The notes under the pieces: model-generated
Told to the model about the DNA's origin: nothing
Databases searched by the model: none
Seen by the model: only the letters and a program-made list of their open reading frames with translations
Position numbers and translations under genes: made by a program
Shown here: piece by piece, positions 48,850-62,147 of the stretch
Position numbering within the stretch: position 1 is the first letter of the stretch
How the letters are laid out: every line of letters begins with the position of its first letter
DNA from: Jacaranda mimosifolia
Lineage: Eukaryota > Streptophyta > Magnoliopsida > Lamiales > Bignoniaceae
Reading direction: 5' to 3'
Assembly (NCBI GenBank): GCA_018894105.1
Contig: CM032122.1
Span: 34,565,404 to 34,629,403, forward strand
DNA length: 64,000 nt

Positions 48850-48991
48850 CAAGGGTATACTGGTCTTTCTGAAAGATATGGGGAGTAATTCCTAACTTTT
48901 GTGAAAAAGTGGAGAGTTTTGTGTGAAATAATTCAAATGGGGACTGATCACTAAATTAAAAGTAGGATTAGAAATTTTTTTCTAATTAACT
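48850..48991 (-). repeat. Right terminal inverted repeat of the MULE
   Basis: Read on the minus strand from 48991 inward, it gives AGTTAATTAGAAAAAAATTT, CCTACTTTTAATTTAGTG, ATCAGTCCCCATTTGAATTA and further inside GGAATTACTCCCCAT, matching the order of words in the left end. Confidence 0.75.
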
Positions 48992-49001
48992 CTTCATTTT
49001 T
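48992..49001. repeat. Right target-site duplication of the MULE
   Basis: CTTCATTTTT, an exact copy of 36397-36406. Confidence 0.85.
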
Positions 49002-49069
49002 TCTACTACTTAGACTAATTAAATTACCTATAACCCCCCCGCCTCCCAACCCCAACCCCAACCCCAACA

Positions 49070-49122
49070 AACCACGAACCTGGTTTACAATCTACTGTCT
49101 TGATTCAGTTGGCTACATCTGT
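49070..49122 (-). pseudogene. trnH: Decayed organellar trnH-GUG copy B (partial)
   Basis: The minus strand reads ACAGATGTAGCCAACTGAAT then CAAGACAGTAGATTGTAAAC and CCAGGTTC. This is the 5' half of trnH through the anticodon arm, but the variable and T-stem part is deleted and replaced by a C-rich run (three ACCCCA units just to the left). It is the tandem partner of copy A at 36220-36293, separated from it by the MULE insertion. Confidence 0.7.
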
Positions 49123-49441
49123 CCCTTTATCATTTACTTTCAAATTATTTTACTTTTATTCGATTTTTTAATTTTTTTTTTAAATTATAAGACAAAGGAA
49201 AAAAAAAAAAAAAAAAAATAGAGTGCACCTTTGTATTTTCCGTTGCCAAAAGTGCAATTTTTTGTGAGGGTGCAACTTCCCCAAAACAAACGATAGGAGT
49301 TGGACGACCAGTGAGGAACAGGCACGTACCTGTTTTCCTCCTCCCTTAAACCCTAACCACAATTCTACTACCACCAAGCAAGGGCGAGGGCAAGGCCATG
49401 TTTTTTCACACACGACACACACTAATCATGATATATTAACC

Positions 49442-52400
49442 ATGTCTTTCTCTTCAATGTTTGTCCACAGTTATTCGAAACTGAATTACAGAGCCATGTC
49501 TCTGGCCCATCTCACATACCCGCCAAAGTCATTATCCTCTATCGCCACAACTTGCCGCAGGCTCCACAATTTATACCCACGAACTTTTACCGGCGTTTTC
49601 CTGAGGGGCTTTGCTTTTACTGGCTCCGCTTATTCTTCTTCTTGTTCATCTTCCTCCTCTTCTGTTGTGCTAAGGCGCAAAAGAAATGCTTCTTCTTCGT
49701 TTTCTCTGCCGCTTCTTTATCAGCAGAATTTTGGGTACGGAAGGTTTGCCTACGATGAGTACGTATCGGAGGAGGAGTCTGATAATGAATTCCAGTCTTC
49801 TTCCAAGCAATTGGTAAGCTTTGTTTGGTTCTATAATAATTTGGTGGTTTGTATTGGTGGGATTCGGAAATGATTGGAATTTCTTACGTGCATTGTGTAC
49901 AAATATGAAGTTTTGTTAAAGTTTCATTATTTGCTTTTTCGTTTTGTTACTTTTTCATTTCTGGCAGGTTTTTGCTACATATTACTTTAAATGAGCTTTC
50001 TTGCATATAGGTTGCATTGATTTAGTAGTTGAATTTTTGTCTCATTATTTTGCCTATCCTCTTAAATATAAGTTTGATCTACTTCAAAAATGCAGTCCGT
50101 TTTCATCTGAATGAAAATTCTCTAGAAACTAATTTTGCAATTACTAGGACAATTAAGTCTAATTGAATACTACTTGTGAATAATGAGGCCATTGTTCTTG
50201 AAATATTTGTTCAAGTCATTAGAAGTATCAAGTTATGTAAAGTTCCTTTTTCTTTAAAAAAAAATAAAAAAATCTTTTTGGTTCTATAATATATTTTTAT
50301 GCAAAATTTTTGTGGAATATAGCTTAATTGTTAATTTCTATAATATAATATTATCCCAAAATTTTAAAAATTTAATAGTGATCACTAGTTACCAAGATAT
50401 CTTATAATGTCGACATTATAATTCTAATCTGTTCAGACCAAGGAAATCTAAAATACTGAGAAATTGTTTTCATGGAGTTTTGCAGATTTAGTGACTTGAT
50501 GATCTTGAATGTGTTGGTAGTTGTCGTTATATATGTGTATATTTCAAAATAATAACATCGAGAAGTTAAACATTATTTGGGGAAAACATGAAAGAGAAAG
50601 TGTAACTTTTTAAGTAGACTTCTTTGAAAATATTTTCAAAAGTATGCCTTAGCAGAAATGGTTTGATACAATTAATGATGCAGACTAGACTTGTTTTTAA
50701 TTGTGGCTTTACTTTATTCATTAAAATTATCCCTTGGAGAAGTTTGCTCAGCCTTTATGGAGGTGCTCTTTTCGGTAAAAGGAACTTTACCAAACTTTAT
50801 ATCCAGTAGTTTGCAAAATGTTGATTTATGATTGCCAGTGTGCTTCAACCCTTGATAATGTTGAAGAATGGAAGTGGAAGTTGACCATGCTTATGCGCTG
50901 CAAAGATGAGCAAGAGCTTGTGTCGAGGGAGAAAAAAGATCGACGTGATTTTGAGCAGCTTTCAGTGCTTGCAGCCAGAATGGGATTGTACTGGTACTTT
51001 AAGAAATCTCATCTATCTTATATTTTTACCTTTATTCGGGATTTTCTATAAGCTCTATTTTTTTTTATTGCAGTCGTCGGTATGAGAAAGTAGTTGTGTT
51101 CAGTAAAGTCCCACTGCCAAATTATAGATCAGATTTGGATATGAAGCGTCCTCAGAGAGAGGTACTACCTAGTTATATCATCCTGTTCTTTTTAATTTTC
51201 TGAGAACCTTTTATCTGTATCTTATTATTTGAAAAAATAATGAGTTCTCTTGAGAAGTTCTTTAATCATCATAAAATCAAATTTTGTGGCAATGAAAGGA
51301 AGGATAATGTGGTTACGATATTCTTCCACTAAATCCATTCAATTTCTTAGTTTTTTGAGTTCTTATTTGCAAATTTCATGTGCTTGAAATGGACATCTTT
51401 GATTTGCAGGTGGTGTTACCATTTGGGTTGCAGAGGCTGGTAGATTCTCATCTCAGGACACACCTCTCCAGAAAACCTAAGAGCAATGAAAGCTTTGCTC
51501 ATGGCGTTAAGGGTCAGAGTCTGTCGATTGATGAAGGATTTGATGAGCAAGAGGAGCCCTCAACCCAAAGTGTTATAGCTGAGAGAATTCTTACACGGAG
51601 GAGTCTGCAAATGCGTAATAAACAACAGGATTGGCAAGTATGGCTCTCGATTTGAGGGACTATAACAGTTCATTTACTATCGCTATTTTGTTGTCATATA
51701 GTTCTACACTTATTTTGTGTATGGGTTCACTGGTGGATAAAGATTTTTTTTCCTGATAGTTGGACACTACTCCAGCTCCCTTTATGTGTCATGTGTATTA
51801 AATTTCACATTATCCTTTGGCTTCTAAATTGCCCATTTGTTTATTAGGGAAATTACATGAAGTGTACTTAAGCCCCTCCAATTTCCTGGCTGGGGAGAAA
51901 GTACCATTCTGTTGAGATTATTTTTTGCCCTTTCAATGATCATGCCAAACTGCTGAGCATTCCAGACAACAAGTTAGGTTGCTGAATGCCAGCATAATAA
52001 ACTTTGAAATATGGATATAAGAAAATATGCTCTGGTAGGTTTGTGACTGAAGTATGTTTCTTTGGAGCATTTAAGGTAGTGCATGGTATTGATATCTATT
52101 CCTTATTTTCTTGTAGGAATCTCCAGAAGGCCAGAGGATGCTGGAATTTCGAAAAAGTCTTCCCTCATACAAAGAGAGAGACTCATTGTTGAATGCCATT
52201 TCTCGAAATCAGGTGCGTATTGGATTGTTTAATGGATTACTAAAGAAGTTCATTTTTGCTTTGTGTTCTTTAATTTTTCAATTTCATGTTGATTTTTATT
52301 CAAGAGGGATTTAGTGATGTTATTTAGATCTTTGATACCTTCTCTGTTAATATATACTGTGGTACGTCATATACACCATGTTATTTATTAATTTGATGAG

Positions 52401-55400
52401 ATTTTATATTTATTTAAATCTGTCTTGGACTGACTTGGATTTATTTTCTGATTAGTGTGATTGACTGTATTATTTTGTGTTATTCCCATACAACTAATAA
52501 GGTCTGTATTAAACTTGAATGTTGGCTACCAACTAAAAAGGCAAAAAAATGCAAAAAGAAAATCCTTTGCTGCTACTCCTTCCCCCTAAAAAATTATATA
52601 CCAGATCCATCGGTGCCAATGGTAACAATCACAACTTTCTCATCAATATCCTTTCCTGCACTGCTGCCTCTACAGTTATTCACATAATCTCTCTCTAAAT
52701 GCTTTTCCTTTCTGGCTCCAATCTCCACCAGTAACCTCTGTTATTTCCTTCTCTTTTCTTCATATGCTGCCAATTGCACTTAATACAAGCCTAAGATATT
52801 GACTAATATCAGAAAATAGGTGTCTATAGAAGACAAAATATTGTTCTGTGAATTCATCGTAGATAAAGTGACCTTTATGGAAAATGATTGCTCTAAGAAA
52901 ACTCTGAAAAAATCTACAAGCTTAAGGAATAAATATTTTGAGAAACCTCCTCTTTTTCCGCTTTACTTAATATAACTCCCAATACAAGAAGTTAGCAACT
53001 TAAATGTCTTGTCATTTAGACCTACATTTTCTAGCGCCACCAACCATGACAAGCATATATCAAAGAGATTGGTAATCATGTTTGGTGGGAAGATTGTGGC
53101 AGAACTGCTGTGGACAGGTGTTGCGTTCTTTGGGGAGTGGCAGAGGACCACAAGAGAGACGGTAGAAAAGATGGTTCTTGTGGGGGCTTTAGAGGGTGAG
53201 TTTTTTGGATGGTCCTGGTGGCATCCTAGAAACTGGTGAGCCTCAAGCTATGCTGATTTTCCTCTCTGAACAGATGAACTATTGGTCCTGTGAAAACTGG
53301 ACAATGGACCTTTTTTTGACTGCCCTACAAGAAATTGAGTGGATTTATTTTATTCTCTACAACTATACTGAAGTACTGGAGAACTCTTATGCCTGAGCCC
53401 CTGCACTGTTTCTCTTCCCCCCCACCCCCCCACCCACAACCAAATAACTTTTAATTCACTTTCTGGATGTTTGTCACTTTGCTCAAGTTTTCACTACCAT
53501 ATCCACAAGATAATAGACAACAAAAATGTCATCTACATTTTGTTAATCTGCATGCATGACCAACCACATATTTTCCATTAATATCTACAGTAAGGGTGTA
53601 AATGAGTCTAGCTTGACAAAAATTGTAGGCTCAAGCTCAGTATTTTTAGCTTGAGATTTGAGCTCGATCTATGAATCACCCGAATAACTCTTAACACCGA
53701 ATAAAATATTAAATTATATATAATACTTATTTAATAATATATACAAAATATTTAAAAATAGAAAAAGTAAATTATTAATATATAATAATTATTTAATTAA
53801 TATATAAAAAAATTTAGAAATATAAAAATGCTTGCGAGCTCGAGTAGAACAACTAAATTAGAGCTTGAGCTCGGGTCAATATGCAGCTCGAGCTCAAGTA
53901 GATCTGAGCTACATGCATCCTGAGTTGGCTTGACTTATCTTATATCCCTAATCTAAAGATTGAAGTTTTGATATAATATCCGCATATTCTACATTTTTAA
54001 CATTAAAGTATGTACTCCGATCATAATATATTCTTTGGCATATCTGTCATTTTTAGGTGTCTTCTTGAGATATTATATATTTAAGTCTTGTTTTGAAACC
54101 TCAAGAACAATTAACTGCATGTTTGGTATGGTGTTACTTGAGCACAGAGCACAGCAGGATGTTTAGTGCATCTGCTACTATTTGTTATCTCTAAATATAT
54201 GCCAGAAAAAGCTAGAGGCATGTAGTTTGAAACATCTTCAATCGTGCTTGGTATAGTTTAGGTAATTTTCGTCAATTACTAGAGATTCTTTCGGACAACT
54301 ATACCTAAAGTCGACTCTTACTGTACTTGAGTTAACCCCCTTAAATAAACCAACTGTAAATAGCAAGATAGAATAGGATCAAATGGATACTTTTGCATCT
54401 CAATTGTTCTTCGATATTTTCCTCCCTGCTAGTGAGGATCTGTTGGCTACTTTTGTAGTTTTTAGCATACTTACACATTTTTATTAGGTATTTGTGAAGC
54501 ATATGCTATGCTGGCTGTGAAACACGTGAAATGCCTCTCCCTGTGGTTTTACCTCTTAAAAGACTGATTTTAGCTGCTCTTTTTAAGCTTAACATTCTCA
54601 TTGAGGGGTGAGAGTGTGTGTTAATATAAATAGATACAATTCATGGCGAATTTTCTGTTCTGTGTGTAATCACATAAGACGTCCACTTTAATAATTTGAC
54701 CTTGGTTAAAATTGGTTTTGTAGGTAGTAGTTATCTCTGGTGAAACTGGCTGTGGGAAAACTACACAACTGCCACAATACATCTTAGAGTCTGAAATTGA
54801 AGCTGCTCGGGGAGCTGCATGTAGTATTATTTGCACCCAACCAAGACGAATATCTGCCATGGCAGTTTCTGAGAGAGTTGCTGCTGAGCGTGGTGAGAAA
54901 ATAGGAGAATCTGTAAGTCTGTTGCCTATTTCTGCTTGAAATATTCTTTTTAATCAATTCTCTGATGGGTATATGATAAAAGAATCTCCTTGTTTGCTGG
55001 GATCTACTTTTTGAAGGTTGGTTATAAAGTTCGCCTTGAGGGAATGAAAGGGAGAGATACCCGCCTCCTCTTTTGTACTACTGGAATCCTTTTAAGGAGA
55101 TTATTGGTTGATAGAAACTTGAAAGGCATAACTCATGTTATTGTTGATGAGATCCATGAGCGTGGAATGAATGAAGGTTCTTGTTAATTGATAATTTTCT
55201 CTGTTCCTGTATTTTCATTGTTCCTGAATTTTCTTTGTTCTTATTGCCATTTGCATTTCATGGCAGACTTTCTTCTAATTGTACTGAAGGATCTGCTTCC
55301 TCGTCGACCGGAATTGAGATTGATTTTGATGAGTGCAACCCTAAATGCTGAGCTTTTCTCTTCCTATTTTGATGGTGCTCCAACCATCCACATTCCTGTA

Positions 55401-58400
55401 AGTTAGAATTGTTAGATTTAGCGACATTGCATGATTATATGCTGCATGCTTGTGGAATATTGCAGCCAAATGTGAAAACTGTAAAATGCTAAAAATTTTT
55501 AGATTTTTCCTAGTGCCTTTTGGCTTTATCATATGGAGAAAAAGTTCATTCGTGCTCTGTGTTTTAGTTTTATTTGGTTCTCCACCTCTTTGTGATTGCT
55601 GCCTGCTTCTAGTTCTCTGGTTTTATGTTTCTCCTGTTTTCTGATCCAAATGCTAATTCTATACATTTTGTTACTTTTGGGCCTTTTATCAGGGTTTTAC
55701 ATACCCTGTTCGGAGCCATTTTCTGGAAAATATTTTAGAAATGACTGGCTATAGGTTGACACCATATAACCAAATCGACAATTACGGTCAAGACAAGATG
55801 TGGAAAATGCAGAAGCAGGCTCTTAGGAAGAGGAAGACTCAGATAGCTTCGGCTGTTGAGGTATATGTTCTTTTGTAAGATCAAATTTTGCTTCTTGGTC
55901 TCCTACATTTGTGCTTTTCTTATTTAGGTTTGCTTTGTCTTTGGGATTTAAAACAGGATGCTCTTATGGCTGCTGATTTTTCGAGTCATAGCCCTCGAAC
56001 TCGGGACTCACTCTCTTGTTGGAATCCTGATTCAATTGGCTTTAACCTCATTGAACATGTGCTCTGTCATATTTGTCGCAAAGAAAGGCCTGGTGCTGTG
56101 TTAGTGTTTATGACTGGTTGGGATGACATAAACTCTTTGAAAGATCAACTTCAAGCTCATCCCCTATTGGGAGATCCAAGCAGAGTTCTATTGCTTGCGT
56201 GCCATGGTTCCATGGCCAGTGCAGAGCAGGTTATTTGGATGCCTTTTAATTGTCTCATGGTTTTTTTCAGTAATGATTATGTTAAAGGGCCATCATTCAT
56301 ATGTGGCATAATATTTATGCACTTGGTGATACTTGCGTAAGTGGAGCCATTTTACCATAGTCGGGCATTGGTTTTTTCATATCTGCCCAACGGTATGATA
56401 TCTGGTTGTCATTGTCGAACTTTAGTTGAGCAAAGGGTATTTTTCACTATATATGTGTGATGTTTATTAAGTCAGTTTTAAATGCACAGTAAATGGTATT
56501 GCCCACTTTATAGAATTCTTTTCTGCCTCAGCCTTAGAAGGTGCATTTACTGGCATTTTATGGCATGTAGGAGTTAGTTTGCTCACTGCAGAGTATCTGC
56601 ATGATGATTCGTAAGGAACTACAAGACTGGGTCCTTCATCCATTTGATGAGAAAAAATGTGTCGATGCTTGGGAAGAAATAGAACAGCCTATTCTACATA
56701 AAAAGCATGCTGCATTGCTGATGCCAGAGTACTATTTGGTAGTTCTTTTAGCTTATCCAAGTAACATGTGGAAGAGAGCCCCCAGGGCGTGATGTATTTG
56801 ATGATTTGGAGGAGGGGAGGATAGACCAGTTCAATTGTTAATGATTTATTCTCTGTTGTTCAGTGGAAGAGATTGGCGGTAACGATGGACATGATGCATT
56901 TGTCATTCTTAATTGGTCTGAGGTCTTCTCTTCTGACCCGTAGACTAGAAATATAGGCATTGAGAATTTGTTAACATTGCAGGATTGGCCCATCCATTAT
57001 CCTTTTCCTCCCACTCACTTTTCTCTGTTGTGCTAAAGAAGCCTGAGTTGTACAGATATGAAAATTAAAAAGTCATAGGCAGTTTCATCTGCTGAGTTCA
57101 AAACTTTTCAAACTCACAAATTTTCGTGCTTTTATTTTTATTTTTTCCATCTAACTTGCTTTTATATTATATACTTCCTCTGTCCCAAAAATACAGCTCC
57201 CATTTACTTTACTTCAATTGAGAGGATACTTTTAGAAAAAAGAATTTCCATGATAAAAAATGGAGTCTAATAATCTAATTTAGGGCATCCATAAAAGCAG
57301 ATAGGAATCATAAGTTTTGGAAGAGTGAGTATATATTACAGATGAAGCTTTGAACTTTTTCAAAAGATATATTTGGCTTTCGGTTTGTAACATATCAATA
57401 AGGCATATATAATGGTAAATAGCAAGATGTCGAAGTTCGTAATTTGTTATTATGTTTTTAGAATGTGAGACATGCAATCTGAAAGCATCTATCTTTCTTG
57501 TTTCTGTCTCTCTCTGCTCCACATAATTTTATCTAATCTTGGTCAATCTTTACCTTTTCCTGGAAAACAGAAATTGATTTTTGATAAACCCGAAGATGGA
57601 GTCAGGAAGATTGTACTGGCAACAAATATGGCTGAAACAAGTATCACGATAAATGATGTAGTTTTTGTGGTTGATTGTGGGAAAGCGAAAGAGACTTCTT
57701 ATGATGCTCTAAATAACACTCCTTGTTTGCTTCCTTCCTGGATCTCGAAGGCTTCTGCTCGTCAAGTAAAACTTTACTAAATTTTTGAATTAGCAGTTTG
57801 TTTATAAAACTATTTCTAAGAAGTATACGGTAGCTAAACGCCAGCTTGGACAATTTTGATGTTATTTATCAGAGGAAAGGCAGAGCAGGGCGTGTTCAAC
57901 CAGGCGAGTGTTACCATCTCTATCCTAGGTGTGTCCATGATGCCTTTGCAGATTATCAATTGCCGGAACTTTTGAGAACACCTTTACAGTCTCTATGCTT
58001 GCAAATCAAAAGCCTACAACTTGGAAGCATTTCAGACTTCCTATCTAAGGCACTACAACCACCCGAACCTCTATCGGTAAGCTAAACAGAGCCCCTGGAT
58101 TCATACGTAACTCAACCTCTTATTTTCTTCTCGCATCTCATCTAAATTGCTTTGCTGCTTTGGGAAACTCTCTCTTCCTTTATTGATAACTTATCTGCTT
58201 TTCAGGTTCAAAATGCCATCGAGTATTTAAAGATGATTGGGGCTTTAGATGAAAATGAAAATCTTACAGTGCTGGGTACATATGGAATTCTTACTTTTTA
58301 TTTACAGTTTATGAATATGCTTGTTGCCTTGGGAAGTTCTTGCAAAACAAAATATGTAATTATGATATGCTTGTTTGCTCCCAGGGCGCAACTTGTCAAT

Positions 58401-60936
58401 GCTTCCAGTTGAGCCAAAGCTTGGAAAAATGCTCATATTCGGTGCTATTTTTAACTGCTTAGATCCAATGATGACCATTGTTGCTGGGCTAAGTGTCAGA
58501 GATCCATTCTTGATGCCATTTGATAGGAAGGATGTAAGTAGCATAGGAAATTTAAATGTATAATTTGGTGCTGTGCTTGCTTATTTATTTATGTAGCTAT
58601 AATTTTGTGGAAAACAGTGGGAGAATTAGGTACTTCTGATGTTATCAGGTGGGACTACATTCTGTGTTCTGGACCTGGTCTCTTTTAGATAATATTCTGA
58701 GTCGTCGTGCAATTACAAATTCCTGCATCCATTTCTTTGGGTATCAGCCATACTCTTTTCAATACTGATCTGATCTCAACATGTTCTGCAAGCCTCTAAA
58801 CAACAGCAAGAAATATGTCTATGATTTTAGCTTGTAAGAATCCAGCAAGAACAAAACAAGAGTTGGGATTTGCATGCTTTGGCTTGATATTATCCATCCT
58901 TTCTATGGTTTTCCTGGATTCATTTTTTGGTTCTATTTCATTAGCGTTTTTCTACAGGTAGACATCCTTAGTGTTCTCTTGTTATATTCTGCCTTTCCAA
59001 TACTGTTCTGTTATTTGATAGATTAGTTAAAGAAGGTTCAAGGATTACTCTTCAGTAATCTTTTTTCACTTGCAGCTTGCTGAGTCTGCAAAGGCCCAGT
59101 TTTCTGCTCGTGTCTTCAGTGACCATCTTGCTCTGGTCCGGGCTTTTGAGGGTTGGAAAGATGCTGAAAGGGAGCAATCTGGCTACGAATACTGTTGGAG
59201 AAATTTTCTTTCTATGCAAACTCTAAAAGCCATTGATTCCCTAAGGAAACAGTTCCTTTATCTGCTCAAAGACATTGGTTTAGTTGAAAATGTCGAGAGT
59301 TGCAACACATGGAGTCATGATGAACATCTTATCCGTGCTGTTATATGCGCAGGTCTGTTCCCTGGAATATGCTCTGTTGTGGTAAGTTAATCATTCTTGT
59401 TTTCTCCTAAGTTCTTCATTTATTTAGTTTACTAGGGCTGAGCCCTTGGGTTAATTTCTTGTGAAATTTAGATTCAAGTTGGTGCCAGCTACATGCAGTT
59501 TCCATTAGTTTATGTAATAGGAGGTTCAGTGAGAATGAAGAAATTATCTTTCATCTTAGATTGGTTTACGATTGCTCCATTTGATATGTACTCAGATTTT
59601 TTCTCGGCATCAGTCCTTATCATTCTCTGAAATTTTGGCTGGAATTTCTATCTGGTACTACCCAGGGAATGCTCATAGAAAGTGTTTTTATGCAGAACAA
59701 GGAGAAGTCGATATTGTTAAAAACTATGGAGGATGGTGCAGTGCTTTTGCACTCGGTGAGATAATTCAGTGACTACGCTTCCTCAAAAGCTTTGGTGGAT
59801 TTATGGTTTTGATACTCTTATCTTCGTATTCAGCTTGGACTAATATCCCCACTTTTTTGGTCAGAATTCTGTGAATGCTCAGGAAACCAAAATTCCATTC
59901 CCATGGCTTGTTTTTAATGAAAAAGTGAAAGTCAATTCGGTATTCCTCCGTGATTCAACTGGTGTATCTGATTCCATGGTTCTCTTATTTGGTGGAAATT
60001 TTTCTAGAGGGGGACTTGTAAGTCTATTTTCCTTGTGGACCTAACATTACATTGTTGAATCTACCCTTGCCTTCTTTAGTTTTGAGTCCATTTGCTTTTA
60101 GTAAATGCAATTTTCATCATTCCATAGGATGGCCACATGAAAATGCTGGGTGGATATTTGGAATTTTTCATGAAGCCTGAGTTGGCTGCTACATATCTGA
60201 GTATAAAGAGAGAGCTTGATGAACTCGTCCAGAAGAAGGTATATGTTTGTGTTCCAATTGCTATATTGCCATATACATCTTAAGTCCTTACTATCACATA
60301 TTTATGTTCACTAGTCATTTTACAACAAATTGTTTGATGGTTCGACCTTGGTGTCTTTATGCTCTCATCCAACCGTCATCGTGTTTGTGTTCAGTAAGCT
60401 CAATGTTTGATTTTTGTGCCCTGATATTGTTTTCATTCTTACTTCTAATCCCATCTGCTTGGCTGCAGCTTTTAAATTCAAAGTTGGACATACGGTCTCA
60501 TGATGAACTTCTAACAGCAGTGAGATTGTTGGTCTCAGAGGACCAATGTGAAGGCAGATTTGTATTTGGGCGTCAGATTCCAACATCCTCCAAAAAATCT
60601 AAGAAAGATATTCAAGCAGGTTTAGCAAATGGTGGTGGTGATAATTCAAAATCTCAGCTTCAGACCTTGCTTCTTAGGGCAGGACATCAACCGGCTTCCT
60701 ACAAGACAAAGCAACTGAAAAACAACAAGTTCAGATCTACTGTTATATTCAATGGACTAGATTTTGTTGGCCAACCTTGTGGTAGTAAGAAAGAGGCAGA
60801 AAAAGATGCAGCCGCAGAGGCTCTGAGGTGGTTGACTGGGGAGAGCCAATCATCTGAGAGAGCTGTTGACTACATGTCTGCCATTCTGAAGAAAAGCAAG
60901 AAGAAACAGCAAAATTCTGCTGCAAGGTGGAGGTAA
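49442..60936 (+). CDS. DExH-box RNA helicase, DExH3-like (1191 aa)
   Basis: Nineteen exons join in frame: 49442-49813, 50839-50993, 51074-51161, 51410-51637, 52117-52212, 54724-54912, 55017-55176, 55267-55397, 55693-55860, 55957-56229, 57571-57765, 57873-58076, 58206-58275, 58385-58533, 59076-59381, 59696-59755, 59865-60017, 60128-60238 and 60469-60936. Motifs in order are GETGCGKTT (319-327), [14 protein letters not shown] (420-425), SAT (452-454), [10 protein letters not shown] and QRKGRAGR (685-692), then the helicase-associated and OB-fold region and a C-terminal double-stranded RNA-binding domain (about 1096-1165). This is the plant DHX36/RHA-like type; length and order fit Arabidopsis DExH3. 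The Ser/Arg-rich N-terminus (first 95 residues) could be an organelle-targeting or low-complexity segment. Intron 5 (2.5 kb) and intron 10 (1.3 kb) hold MITEs. Confidence 0.95.
53591..53950. mobile_element. hAT-type MITE in helicase intron 5
   Basis: The left end TAAGGGTGTAAATGAGTCTA and the reverse-complemented right end TAGGGATATAAGATAAGTCA are inverted repeats. Flanks ATCTACAG (53583-53590) and ATCTAAAG (53951-53958) form an 8-bp duplication with one mismatch. The interior has repeated GAGCTCGAG words and no frame. Length is 360 bp. Confidence 0.75.
57171..57330. mobile_element. Degenerate Stowaway-like MITE in helicase intron 10
   Basis: The left end TACTTCCTCTGTCCCAAAAA is close to the Stowaway consensus CTCCCTCCGTCCC. 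The right end, reverse complemented, reads TACTCACTCTTCCAAAACTT. TA dinucleotides flank both ends. About 160 bp, old and diverged. Confidence 0.55.
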
Positions 60937-62147
60937 TTTTTTTCAGACTACACAATTTTTGGTAGAATTGAATTAGTATCCCTCCAAGAACAGTTGGCAT
61001 TTTCTTATTCTATTTGTTGACTGGCGACTGAGGATAAATGCTTTGAGGCTGGTTGCTCCACCTTTATTTCAGACAATTTGAGAGCCAAGTGGGGAGTTGA
61101 AATTATTTGCTTAGGAGAGAGAAGCTTTGTTTGTTATATAGTAACTGTTACTGCAGCAGGCTGCCAGCATTTTCTGTATATATATTAATTACTTGCTCAT
61201 TAGGAAGAAAGTACCCTGGGAATATATTTGGGATGGCGTAAGCAGCAGATTCTTTTGTTCACTTGAGTGAGGCTGGCCGGGGAAAAGTCCTGCTATCTGC
61301 TTGAATGTGTATGAGGTCTGTGGTATGGAGTGCCAGCCGATTTCAAGTATCATCTTATTGGGAATCTATTTCTTTTAAGGTTATCTGGCCATGGGTGGCA
61401 GGCTTCTATGTGATTTTTACACCTTGAAATTAGTACCTCAGATATGGAGTTTTGTTGGGGGGTGGGGTGTGTGTGTGATATAGTTGGTTTAGTATAGAAC
61501 TAAGGCTCTCCTCTGTAGTAAAGAGCGAAGGTTGAAGTATTTAGTGCAGAAGTGAGAGTATTTTGTTGATGTATCGGTATGCACCATCTGATTATAAAGT
61601 TGTACTCGATGATTTCGACTTCTGATACAAGAATATACTAGCATATGTAGTTGCTGATGTAACGAAAATAATTGTAATTTTGAAATAACTTATTTTATAA
61701 TAATGATCATTTTATTTCATGTGATTAAAATATAAATTGTATTTAGTTTTAATATTTAAAGAAAGAAATTATTATTAAATAACATAACATGAATATTTCT
61801 GTTAAAAATATTAAATTTAAAGGTAATTTATACTTGAGGAAATTGTTGAATATTAAGAAATGTTGAATTTTAATATTTATAAATTATGCATAAATGATAA
61901 AAAATTAAAAAATAAATGAAAAGAAAATAAGAAAAAAAAATGGAGTTGAACATTAGATCAATACTTTTTGTAAAAATTAGATATGCATTTACATATAATA
62001 TTTTGATATGACACTTCCAACACCCCCCCCCCCCCCCTCGGCTGAAAAAAAAAACTATTGAAATGTTCTGTATGATTTCTTAATAATATGAAAGCCAATA
62101 CCTATAATTCTCAAGATAGTTTGAGACTTTAAAAATACTGCAAAAAA
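60937..62147 (+). other. 3' untranslated region of the helicase gene and AT-rich spacer
   Basis: The first about 650 bp keep a mixed composition typical of a plant 3' UTR. After about 61640 the sequence is AT-rich with a C homopolymer at about 62023-62037. No coding signal. Confidence 0.5.

Larger units (their letters stand above)
36407..48991. mobile_element. Kaonashi-like Mutator element (MULE) with transposase and ULP protease genes
   Basis: A 12.6-kb element is bounded by a 10-bp direct target duplication. Its ends, read inward, share GAACTTATTAAAAAG versus GAGTTAATTAGAAAA, then ACTACTTTCAAAATTTGTG-TCAGTCCCCA versus CCTACTTTTAATTTAGTGATCAGTCCCCA, and a later ATTACTCCC word. It encodes a mudrA-type transposase on the plus strand (broken) and a Ulp1-type cysteine protease on the minus strand (open), arranged convergently. 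Non-coding parts are filled by five tandem-repeat systems. MULEs carrying ULP-like genes are known from plants as Kaonashi elements, to which this layout corresponds; phylogeny was not tested. The paralogous empty site in the 36.2-kb duplication confirms the boundaries. Confidence 0.9.
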
